Below, in pieces: positions 34,497 through 43,260 of a DNA stretch of 64,000 bases. Below the pieces are notes generated by a model that saw only the letters and a program-made list of their open reading frames with translations, had not been told where the DNA came from and did no database searches. Each line of letters opens with the position of its first letter. Position 1 is the stretch's first letter. Made by a program: the position numbers and the translations under genes. This DNA is from Nilaparvata lugens (lineage: Eukaryota; Arthropoda; Insecta; Hemiptera; Delphacidae), in NCBI RefSeq assembly GCF_014356525.2, contig NC_052508.1, positions 39,593,113 through 39,657,112 of the forward strand. The letters run 5' to 3'.

Positions 34497-35607
34497 GGAG
34501 AATGTCAGTCAGCAAGCGAAAAGCATATATAAATTTGCGAACCCTAAACTTCAGGCGGTAGATGTGCTCTGACCATCTCATTCGGCTGTCAAAAACAACT
34601 CCTAAATACTTGTATGAGTCCACTTTCTCTATGCTTTCACACGTACATAGGTTGCTCAATGGATTATAACAATTATGTATTTTTATATTCTCAAGGTTGT
34701 AGTCTGTTATGGGGCGCAGAGATATTGGCATATGCTTTGTTTTTGATATATTAAGGGAAAGGGTGTTCTGGTCCAGCCATTTCTTCACCTGGAAAAGGTC
34801 CTGTGAAGCCTTGTTACGGACCTCCTCCCATGATCTTCCCTTCAAAAAAATAAGAGTATCATCTGCAAATAACATAATTTTCCCATTAAGTTGCAGTCTC
34901 GATATATTGTTGATGTAGATAAGGAAAAGCAGAGGGCCCAAGGTACTCCCCTGGATCACCCCATAATCCACATCTGTTTCATCACCCAAAACACCTGCTA
35001 TGGAAACTGCCTGTCTCCTTTTAGAGAGGAAACTGCTGAACCAGGACAGGGAGATGCCACGGATACCTATATGTTCGATTTTTTTCAATAGCTTACTTCT
35101 ATCTATGGAATCAAATGCTTTTTTTAAATCGAGTAAGACCATCATTGATTTTGTGTTTGAAGAAATAGCTTGGTTTATCTCTACATTTATATCAAAAAGT
35201 GCATCATTCAGTGTTTTGTCTTGCCTAAATCCATACTGGCATTGGCATATTATTTCATTTTCTTGAAGGTAAGTCGTCAATTGCTCCTTAACAATCTTTT
35301 CTAAGATTTTTGAGAAAACACTTAGCAGGGAAATAGGTCGGTAATTACTTTTATCATTATGTGCTCCAGATTTGAATATTGGAATTACTTTTGCTAGTTT
35401 GAAGGGGTCGGGAAATATACCGCTAAAAATACTTAAATTTATAAGGTGGAGAAGAGGTTTCAAGAAAAGATTTAAATTATTTTTGAGGAAAGTAGAAGAA
35501 ACAGAATCATAACCAGGGGTGGAGCCACCACGCAAGCTGGACACGTGACGAATGACATCCTGCTCTGTGACTGGTTTCATTATAAAGTTTGAATGTTTAA
35601 TGTACAT
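34456..35607 (-). pseudogene. LINE 1: reverse transcriptase core
   Basis: A 383-codon frame with the RT fingers and palm. In order: PGYDSVSS near residue 31, AKVIPIFKSG near 72, NYRPISLLS near 88, QYGFRQDK near 124, the first catalytic Asp in LDLKKAFDS (159-167), GVIQGSTLGP (216-225) and FADD (247-250). PQG is IQG here, an unusual change in the motif that helps form the active site. The frame continues KTKHMPISL and YKYLGVVFDSRM. It is cut at its C end by a frameshift near 34460-34495; the remainder lies at 34008-34496. Linker and RT are in different frames. Confidence 0.9.
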
Positions 35608-35663
35608 ATTATCATTTATAAGAGGCTCTCCTCTGCAATCTATATTGTCGGCTAGTTTCCTGC

Positions 35664-36234
35664 CTACTTCAGAAAAAAATTGTTAAAATCGTTGGATATG
35701 TTCTTATATAAATCTTGGGGAGAATCATGGTTAGTTGTGGAGAGGAATTTATGCACAGGGAATGAGTTCTTAGTTTTAGAATGACCAGCTATTTCATTAA
35801 CTGTACTCCAGAACAATCTAGGATTTCCATAGTTAGCATTAAGTTGTGACCAATAGTGGATTTTTTTAGACTGTTTCAAGAGATTACTCAGTAGGTTTCT
35901 GTGATTTAGATATTGATTTTTCAAGTCAGTATTAAAGGGTTGTCTTTTCAAAGATTTACTCAATTTATCCCTTGTTCGAATGGCTGCAACAAGGCCAGAT
36001 GTAATCCACGGTTTTAATTTTTTTGATTTGGCAGATTGATTAGGTAAATCTTTTCTTGATTTCTCGAAGCATTGTTTAATGTTTTGACAGAACATCTGAG
36101 CACACACATTGGTATCAACTGGCGAAGAAAGGCTCCCAGTCCACCCTCGCCAGGTTATCGTTAAGTAGGAGTTTGTCAATATAATATCTATTGCTTTTAC
36201 TAGACTGCACATTCGATTGTTTTGGAGAATTTTT
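35664..36234 (-). pseudogene. LINE 1: linker between endonuclease and reverse transcriptase
   Basis: A minus-strand frame (about 182 codons from 36212) holds the Lys-rich region that precedes RT in LINE ORF2 proteins: KLKPWITSGLVAAIRTRDKL, then NPRLFWSTVNEIAGHS and a C-terminal DLYKNISNDFNNFF. It ends early because a T run near 35676 (seven T on the coding strand) appears to have lost one base; one more T would carry the frame into the SEVGRKLADNI that follows. The N-terminal endonuclease is absent. Not functional. Confidence 0.75.
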
Positions 36235-36721
36235 CAAATTCAAATTCAAATTCAAATTTATTTTGTCAATCAAAACAATTACAATTTCAAAGAAAATAGT
36301 ATACATGACAGAAAATATAATCAGAAAATTCCTTAATAAACAAAAAATGAAATAGAATTAATCATATAACATGAGCTTAGTTTATCAAGAATGTATAAAT
36401 GGGAAAGTATATATATAAATGTATACAATAATACTTATAATTTAAAAAATGATTTGACAAATTTTACTGAGCACAAAAAAATATAAAATTTTCGTCCGTG
36501 CTCAGGAGTTAAGATAAGATAAGCCCTTATGCAGTGTTATAAAGAGTGCCCATGCAGTGTTAAAAACCCAATGACCAAAAGAAAAAAAAATGAAATTATT
36601 ATCAAGAAGAAAAATAAATAATAATAGAAACTGAGAATTTCCATTTTTAAAGGAAGAGAAAAAAGAAAAACAGCAATGAATGATACATTAAAGTAGTTAC
36701 TCATCGTTATCCAGACAACAA
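36235..36721 (-). other. LINE 2: 3' untranslated region and (AAATTC)n tail
   Basis: About 460 bp of A-rich 3' region with a GTGCTCAG-type patch near 36500 (CGTCCGTGCTCAGGAG), ending in four or so AAATTC units at 36235-36258, next to TTTATTTTGTC (AATAAA on the coding strand). Confidence 0.6.
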
Positions 36722-38512
36722 TCAATCAACCACTCGATACCAACCCTCAATCTCGTCAATGCAATGAGTAAGCAAAAACCTCCTAAGATTGATTCTGAAA
36801 CGATGCCTCAGGAATGCTGAATCAATGATGTCTCGAGGCAACCTGCTGTAAAATCTGCCTTGCAAGAAGAGGAAAGATTTTTGGAAAAATGTCAAAAACG
36901 GCCTTGGAGTGCATAGCCTCTCCATTACTCTTGTACTGTAATGCCTTTCTGCTTGGATGAACGCGCCATCTTCAGTACCACTCAAAAACTGAATGATTAC
37001 TTTGAAGACATACAAGTATCTTAGAGGCATGACATCCAATGATTGACAAGCATTCAAGAAGTCCCCACGTCTACATCCTCCATCAATGAGGCAGATCATA
37101 GACTTCTGAAGAGTGATTAGTGATTTCAGGTGGGTCATATATGTGCTGCCCCAGCACACCAGTCCATAAGAGAGACGAGATTGGGACAATGCAAAATAGA
37201 TATTCCTTAAAACGAACCTTGGACACAATCTTTTCAAATGATGCAATCTGTGTAGTAGGCATCGAGAATATTTCTTCATAGAATCAATATGACTCTTCCA
37301 CATCATATTGTCATCAACCGATAGGCCAAGATATTTGACTACCTGAGATTGCTTTATTACTCCACATCCACAATGATCATCAGTACATCCAACACTGTGG
37401 AATTTCAGGGGGCTGAGAAGTCTGAAAGAACAAGATATTCCAAAGTTCAGATATGAAGTCTTCTCGATATTGAGACTTAATTTGTTGAAGCTGAACCATA
37501 GAGACAATAGTTTTAAATCATTGGACATGTCTTCATATAGCTCAACATCTGATCCAGCTCCATAGGATAGGGCTGTGTCATCTGCAAATACTGTGAATTT
37601 CCCCTTGAAGGGGCCTGAGTAGAGGTCATTGATGTAAATCAAAAACAAAGTCGGCCCCAAAACTGATCCCTGGGGAACTCCACAGGTCATTTCCTGAAAG
37701 GAGCTCATTCTGGAACCCACCTTCACAGCTTGAGAACGTCCATGTAGATAGGAATGGAACCATGCCAAGGGCAAGCCACGCACGCCAGCCAGCTCCAGTT
37801 TTTGCAGCAGAATCTCATAATTCACAGTATCGAATGCCTTCCGGATGTCCAAGAACATTCCAGCAACTCTTTTCATATCCTTTCTGTTGATGTTGCTTGA
37901 AATCTCTGAAATGAATTTTCTTAGAGCCAGCTCAGTGCCCAAGCCCTCTCTGAAACCAAACTGGCTCTTTGAGAAAAAATTGAATGAATTCAAAAAGCAC
38001 ATCATTCGAACCTTTATTAACTTTTCGAACAGTATTGCAACAATGGATAACAGTGATATAGATCTATAATTCTGAACATCCTTAGAGTTTCCCTTCTTTG
38101 GAATTGGTATAACCTTAGCCATCTTTAGTTTACTTGGAAAAGTGCCCTCAGAGAGACTCAAGTTGAATATGTGAGCAAGAACTGGACTGATGATATGGCA
38201 GATCTTTTTAAACATTATTGAGGTATATCCATCAATGCCTGGGGATTTTGAGCTGTTCAAACTACGTATAATTCCATTAATTTCCATGGAGTGAATTGGA
38301 GACCAGTACAATGAATAGGTACAGCGATCATCCCTGAATGAGTTGTAGTAATCATCAATTGATGATGATGGAAAAGGTGGTGGGGCAACTGACTTGGGAG
38401 AATCAATAAAATAGTTATTGAATGAATCAGCAATTTCCTGTTCATCCTCTACTACTTCATTGTTGTTTACAACTTTTGAAACACTTTGCTTTGATGAACC
38501 TCTACCTACCAA
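36722..38512 (-). CDS. LINE 2: reverse transcriptase ORF (596 codons, uninterrupted)
   Basis: A complete-looking RT with C-terminal domain. PGIDGY at 91-96, MAKVIPIPKKG near 131, FGFREGLGTE near 185, LDIRKAFDT (221-229, first catalytic Asp), AGVRGLPLAW near 242, GVPQGSVLGP (278-287) and FADD (309-312). These are followed by LNIEKTSYLNFG and KYLGLSVDDNMMWKSH, typical of LINE thumb and connection regions. The ~200-residue end includes LSYGLVCWGSTYMTHL and LITLQKSMICLI. The frame is open throughout and is the best preserved in the window, but its endonuclease is truncated and deleted. It could at most act with help from another element. Confidence 0.9.
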   Translation of the reverse strand: MVGRGSSKQSVSKVVNNNEVVEDEQEIADSFNNYFIDSPKSVAPPPFPSSSIDDYYNSFRDDRCTYSLYWSPIHSMEINGIIRSLNSSKSPGIDGYTSIMFKKICHIISPVLAHIFNLSLSEGTFPSKLKMAKVIPIPKKGNSKDVQNYRSISLLSIVAILFEKLIKVRMMCFLNSFNFFSKSQFGFREGLGTELALRKFISEISSNINRKDMKRVAGMFLDIRKAFDTVNYEILLQKLELAGVRGLPLAWFHSYLHGRSQAVKVGSRMSSFQEMTCGVPQGSVLGPTLFLIYINDLYSGPFKGKFTVFADDTALSYGAGSDVELYEDMSNDLKLLSLWFSFNKLSLNIEKTSYLNFGISCSFRLLSPLKFHSVGCTDDHCGCGVIKQSQVVKYLGLSVDDNMMWKSHIDSMKKYSRCLLHRLHHLKRLCPRFVLRNIYFALSQSRLSYGLVCWGSTYMTHLKSLITLQKSMICLIDGGCRRGDFLNACQSLDVMPLRYLYVFKVIIQFLSGTEDGAFIQAERHYSTRVMERLCTPRPFLTFFQKSFLFLQGRFYSRLPRDIIDSAFLRHRFRINLRRFLLTHCIDEIEGWYRVVD

Positions 38513-38520
38513 CTCATTTA

Positions 38521-38910
38521 TCAGTCTCCATTGTTTTTTGAGAAGCGATTGTTATGGCAATGATCAGTTACACAAGTATGAAGAACGGCAGAATTGATAG
38601 CCGACATATCATGATATCTCATAAACGCATGGACCAGGCACATACCTCCTGCCTCCGTCTCTCTAGTGGGCTTATCAATACATTGTACCAGGCCAGCTCC
38701 TGACAGACTGTTCAGATACCGATCGGTAATGACATTATTTTTCAATAGGTCGATATTTATGTCACCCATTAGAATGCATTTTCTATCTTTTGGGATGTTT
38801 CTGTAATAATTTTCTACTTCAGTAATAAAATTATCAATGTTACTGTCAAATGTTCTGTACAATCCTAATAAATTGAATACTTCCCCGCGATAATTGAAAT
38901 CAAGACTCAA
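38521..38910 (-). pseudogene. LINE 2: C-terminal part of the endonuclease
   Basis: A frame of about 129 codons carries the later part of an APE-like endonuclease: VFNLLGLYRTF, then CILMGDINIDLL (the D-x-N catalytic pair) and VLHTCVTDHC, with D-H in place of the usual S-D-H. The N-terminal 120-140 residues are lost. Straight after VTDHC the text changes to KKQWRLINELVGRG in another frame, the segment just before RT. The ~130-150 residues normally lying between are missing, which suggests an internal deletion, and the join is frameshifted. Confidence 0.75.
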
Positions 38911-38918
38911 GACTCAGT

Positions 38919-39083
38919 AGATTACCTGAATTATCTGAATTACCTGAATTACCTTCCTCTTCACCAATACCAGCAATGCCGGATGGGTTGCGTCAAGAGT
39001 TTAAAATATAAATAACTTTTCACAATTTTCACATTTTCAACTATCGAGATGGCAGTACACGTCAGACAAGGCCTACCAAGTCA
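38919..39083 (-). other. LINE 3: short 3' UTR and tandem tail
   Basis: About 130 bp beyond the ORF2 stop, ending in GGTAATTCAGGTAATTCAG-type units (coding strand) at 38919-38952. The tail abuts the truncated endonuclease of LINE 2. Confidence 0.6.
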
Positions 39084-40972
39084 TTAGGTAAAAAATTCCT
39101 GAATGGAATAAAACGGATTTCTCCCAAGCCAACACTTGAGTCTCAGGTTGAATGCTGGTGTGTTCAACATATTCAAATCCCCCAGCAGCCTATTGAAGAT
39201 CCGCATGGCCAATGCAGGAAATGCATCACAGGTCTTTGACAAGCGACGGTATGGCACATCTATGAGACCTCGACTTCTAGTGTTGTGACCATAGAAGTCA
39301 CTCCTTGTGTTGAACTTTTCAATATTTGCTTGCACATACACAGCACACAAGTAAATGTAATAACTGTAGATGGTCATTACACCTGTGGATTGGAAGAGAG
39401 GTAGACAATGATCCAGAAATCCGCTAGAGGTAATAATGCGGATGGCCCTCTTTTGCAGCTGGAAAACATCTTCACATTCAGAAGCATGACCCCACAGCAG
39501 CAGTCCATAGCTCAGGATGCTATGAAAAAGCGCATGGTACACTACCAGCAAGTAGGGCCTGCTCACCAACTGTGTCAACTTCCTAAGCAAATAGGTGACT
39601 CGTGTCAACCTCTTACCCTCAATACCCATCATATGGGTGCCCTCAATACGGCACTCCCAGGTGAGCCGTGGATCAATGGTGAATCCAAGGAGAGACACAC
39701 TGTGAGCACTGATGGCCTGACTGCGACTCAGTGTACAGACCAATCTCTGTGTCTTTTCCACATTCAGTAGCAACTTATTTGTTTCCAATCAACCTCCAGC
39801 AGCATCAACAGCAAATCAGCCTCCTGCTGTACCTGGGCCAGATTTGGGCCGGAAAAAATCAATGTGGTATCGTCAGCAAAATTCAGTGCCCTACCCTCAA
39901 GATCAAGGTCATTGATTGCAATCAAAAATAATACAGGTTCTAGAACCGAGCCCTGAGGGACACCATGATTTATAGACAGAGCCCTTGAATTTGCACCTTC
40001 AATGGATATGACCTGTCTTTGATCCTTCAAGTATGATTTGAGAGCCTGGAGAACAGCTACACCCACACCATATCATTCGATCTTGCCAATCACTATTTCA
40101 TGAGATACGCAGTCAAAAGCTTTACTCAGGTCACATAATGTCAGAGACAGGCAATTGGTTCCCTCAAAAGCTTCCTGAATCCTCTCGACAAGCTCAGCAA
40201 CTGCTGTCATGGTCGACCTATTCTTTCTGAAACCATGTTGAAGATCAGAGAAAAGCTCACTAGTCTCGAAGAACTCCACCAGCTGCATCTTCATTACCGT
40301 CTCAAAGATCTTGGCAAACACTGGAATGACAGATATAGGTCTGTAGCTTTTCATGGTGCAAGGATCTCCTTTCTTATAGATAGGTACTGTGCGCGCAGTT
40401 TTCAACAAATCAGGGAAAATTCCAGCCCTCAAATACTTGTTTATAATCTCACACAAAGGGCGGGCGATTACATCAATAATGGCTTTCAACATGAGAGTAG
40501 TCATTCCATAGATATCCTGGCTGTTTAAAGTTTTAAAGTTGGACACAATTTTTATGATGTCAGTTGATGTCACTTCCCGCCAATGAAGTTTTCTCACTCC
40601 TCTTGACTTCACACTACCTACTGAATTCTCATTTGTAGCCGGTATAGCCGAGACAATCTGTTCAATATTCCGCTGAAGAAATTCGTTGAACTCATCAGGA
40701 CTAGCCTCACAAGCAACTCCAGATGCTCTCAAGGGACCCCTGCTTCTGTTTATCAGATTCCATGCAGCTTTACAGGGGTTTGGTGAATTTGCAATCTCCT
40801 CAACATTGGCACACTTTTTGGCTTCATTGATCTTACATTTATATGTGTTCTTCGTTCTAGAATACAATACATGCCAGTTTTCTTCTTCCATTGGACAAGT
40901 ACTGACTAAATAGTTGTCTCTCACCATCAGTAGCAAGCCCCTGGACAACTCAGGTGAAAACCAAGATCTCAC
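39084..40972 (-). pseudogene. LINE 3 ORF2: reverse transcriptase and C-terminal region, broken
   Basis: Three pieces join one RT. 40972-40073: RIVRSWFSPELSRG, KTARTVPIYKKGDP, SYRPISVIPVF, LQHGFRKNRST and CDLSKAFDCV with the first catalytic Asp. A TGA at 40073-40075 then interrupts; the same frame resumes at 40066. The next piece (40066-39764) has VPQGSVLEPVLFL (G is E after VL) and NFADDTTLIF. A frameshift near 39764-39788 moves to the last piece (39788-39084), with METNKLLLNVEKTQRLVCT, GFTIDPRLTWECRI and LQKRAIRIITSSGF, the usual thumb and C-terminal blocks. The key catalytic residues survive but the protein could not be made in one piece. Confidence 0.85.
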
Positions 40973-41892
40973 TATTCTAGCTTTACTCTTAGGCTTATTT
41001 TAGACCTAAAATTATGCTTTAAAAGCTTCAATGGAAAAAATAAATTGAATATTTCATCAATTTTTCCAAAAAACGTATTATAAGCCTCTTCAGGCTCTTC
41101 CCCCTGAAGTTCACTATCCCAGTTGACCTGAGACACAGCATCTTTGAATCCAGGGAGGGCATCTTCATCAATCCTTCTAGCTCCTCTCGAATAATAGCAA
41201 TACCAAGCAGGAAAGCGAGAAGATTCACTCACCATATGGATGTTGGCTGTCATCATTACCGCACTATGATCAGCAACAAGAGGATCGGTAACATATACTC
41301 TGAACCTCGAGGGATCCATATTTGTTGCAATGCTATTTAAACAGCGATCTCCTCTAGTGGGCACCTCAGATACAACATAGAGTCCATGAGTCCGCAGCAA
41401 ATTCACAAAAGTTCTTGTAGCCGGTTCATTGCAGTTCAAGGCTATATTGAAGTCACCTCCAATAATAATATCCCCAGATGTACACCTGAATTTAGATAGA
41501 CACACATCCAACTTATAGAAGAAATTTTCAATGTTTCCATTTGGAGAACGGTAGACACTAATAACAACAGTAGATGCATCAACCAGTTCAAGAGCTGCCA
41601 CCTCAATATCCAAGTCTAAACAAAAAACACCCAGGTCTATTTCTTCAGTCCTCATATTGTTTCGCACATAGATTGACACACCACCCCCACGATGAGCTTT
41701 ACTACAATAGGAAGCAGACAGCACCAGTTTCTCAATAAAGGAATAATGGGGACATTCCTCACTGCTTAACCAGTGTTCGCTGATACATAAAATGTCTAGT
41801 TTAGTGTCTGCACAAAAACGTTCAACCAGACCAAGTTTCGACCTCAAACATTGAACATTTAAGTAGCCGATACCAATCTTACCAGCATCCAT
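40972..41892 (-). pseudogene. LINE 3 ORF2: APE-like endonuclease domain
   Basis: The frame starts with an ATG at 41892, 55 bp after the ORF1 stop. It carries the endonuclease landmarks: LNVQC (Asn12), CISEHWL (Glu39), YRSP near 114, GGDFNIAL (Asp147/Asn149), and VADHSAV (Asp208/His209), so the catalytic set looks complete. It nicks target DNA to start target-primed reverse transcription. The frame ends at TAG near 40972 after a frameshift around 40985-41005. In the other frame the sequence continues KPKSKARIVRSWFSPELSRG into the region leading to RT. Confidence 0.85.
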
Positions 41893-41947
41893 TTCAACAT
41901 ATTTATAAGATGAGGTATTTGCTTGAATAGGCCAGAGGTATTTGACA

Positions 41948-43087
41948 CTATTTCACACTGCCTAGTACAGGTCGCTTGGCTAAAAAATTGTTCTCTTTCC
42001 TATTCACAAACTCCCTAACCAAAGTTCCAGCCGGCCATAACTCAGAAGAAAATAATTCACTTTTTTTATTTTGCTGCACACCTACCTTGAACGATTTATA
42101 GTGCTTGAAGTTCGTCTTCAGTTCCACACATTCAACATTGAGCTTAAGATTTTTCAGGAAATCAAGTAGGTCATCCTTTGTCACTTCAGGAGCCAATCTT
42201 GAAACAAAGATCCAGTCAAATTTACTTATGGCTTTAATTTTACAAGTGGATTCACTATTACATGGTCGTGACCCAATAATAGGTTCGTTCCCATTCACAT
42301 TCCAAGTTCTCGTTTTGTTCACCTTGACAGAATCAGCAAAGCCTCTCTTATGTTGAGCAGCGGCTTTAACGTAAGGTTTAGTAGGGTTAGGTTTAACAGT
42401 AATAACACTATTATTATTACATCTTGAGGTCATAGGATCATTATCGGAGACTAAAGTCTCACTTGTCAGATTATCACAGGCAGTTGCAGTTTTTGTAACA
42501 CATACAAAGTCACTAGTCACATTTTTATTTGTCACACATGAATCAATTCCAGGTTCGTCATTTGAGGTTGAATCACAGTTATTTTCTATATTTACATCAT
42601 AAAGTTTTGGATTATGAACAATCCTGTCATTATTTAACACGGAATCAACTGTCATATCAATCCTATCCTGTATTTGCTTGTTATTAAGTATTGTCACAGC
42701 TTGCCCAATGGATTTTGGGCTAGTCACATTTTGGGATTTCTCTACTATTTCTACTCTCTTGCACAACTGTAAATAATTTTCACTCATATTATTTAGTTCA
42801 TCAAGAATTACACTCAATCTAATTTAATCTTTATTTACCGTAGATAAAATCGAATGTTCAGAGATAAACTTCCTAACCTTCAACTTACAAGGCGAACAGA
42901 ACCACGACGTTTTGTCATCTAGATCTTGAATCTTCTTATATTCACTTGTAGATATATCAACACATTCAATATGAAACCATTTTGAACAGTATCCTTCGCA
43001 ATTAATAGCACTATCATTATTAGAAACTAATTTAGAGCAAGAACCACAAATTGAGTCAACCACACCGTGCACTGCCATCTTGATCAT
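41948..43087 (-). pseudogene. LINE 3 ORF1: PHD-finger RNA-binding protein, one in-frame stop
   Basis: The first 87 codons (from an ATG at 43087) form a C4HC3 PHD finger: C14-x2-C17-x12-C30-x3-C34-x4-H39-x2-C42-x21-C64-x2-C67. A TAA at 42824-42826 then interrupts the frame. The next open part (42817-41948) is in the same reading frame. It holds a Glu/Ser/Asn-rich stretch with coiled-coil character near its start (LDELNNMSENYLQLCKRVEI). Toward its end it has the block WIFVSRLAPEVTKDDLLDFL...SFKVGV...ELWPAGTLVREF, seen in ORF1 proteins of many arthropod LINEs. ORF1 proteins bind LINE RNA; the PHD finger role is unknown. One stop separates two otherwise well-kept halves. Confidence 0.85.
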
Positions 43088-43109
43088 CTCAGATTACATT
43101 CAGTTGACG

Positions 43110-43260
43110 AGTATTTGCTATTCCCAAAACGAGCAAGTGCTCGGCAAACCACGCATGTGTGCTCGTTAATCGGCAAATATCTAGACGAATAGTTCGCCGA
43201 GCGCCGAACATTCGCTGCTTGCCGAATGACACATGTCTGGAGCCGGTTTTTATGCGAGTT
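43110..43260 (-). repeat. Inverted relative of the 31844 repeat, beside LINE 3
   Basis: Read on the minus strand: CCGGCTCCAGACATGTGTCA, TTCGGCAAGCAGCGAATGTT, CGGCGCTCGGCGAACTATTC. It is a rearranged relative of the tandem at 31844-32090. It lies just upstream of the LINE 3 ORF1 start, so it may be the insertion target, or the old LINE 5' UTR. Confidence 0.5.

Larger units (their letters stand above)
33034..36234 (-). mobile_element. LINE 1 of the stack: 5'-truncated non-LTR retrotransposon
   Basis: Read on the minus strand, it begins abruptly at about 36234 in the linker before the reverse transcriptase, continues through RT and its C-terminal part, and has a ~1-kb 3' region ending in an (AATTC)n-type tail at 33034-33060. 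The endonuclease domain is missing. Its broken start touches the 3' tail of LINE 2. Coding is interrupted by frameshifts. The clade is probably CR1/Jockey-like, by its FADD-type RT and short-repeat tail, but this is not resolved. Confidence 0.85.
36235..38918 (-). mobile_element. LINE 2 of the stack: 5'-truncated with an internal deletion
   Basis: On the minus strand it starts inside the endonuclease (about 38918), runs through a full-length RT and ends in a 3' UTR with an (AAATTC)n tail at 36235-36258. Its 5' edge touches the tandem tail of LINE 3 and its 3' tail touches LINE 1. It is distinct in sequence from LINE 1 and LINE 3, so the stack is not one duplicated element. Confidence 0.85.
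38919..43090 (-). mobile_element. LINE 3 of the stack: near-full-length CR1-like element
   Basis: On the minus strand: ORF1 with a PHD finger (43087 to 41948), ORF2 with endonuclease then RT (41892 to 39084), and a 3' end with a GGTAATTCA-like tandem tail at about 38919-38952. An ORF1 with a PHD finger plus an APE endonuclease/RT ORF2 is known in CR1-like LINEs. Decay: an in-frame stop in ORF1, a frameshift between endonuclease and RT, a stop inside RT, and another frameshift. The 5' untranslated part is very short before the GCTCCAGACATG repeat at 43110-43250. Confidence 0.85.

Noticed and set aside
39408..39931. Plus-strand ORFs opposite LINE 3
   Set aside because: Shadows of the minus-strand RT coding sequence. 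The same applies to plus-strand frames across 34.4-35.3, 37.8-38.1, 40.2-40.9, 42.1-42.4 and 57.9-58.2 kb.
33034..43090. Single giant retrotransposon
   Set aside because: Three different RT domains, three different tails and one orientation show three separate elements.
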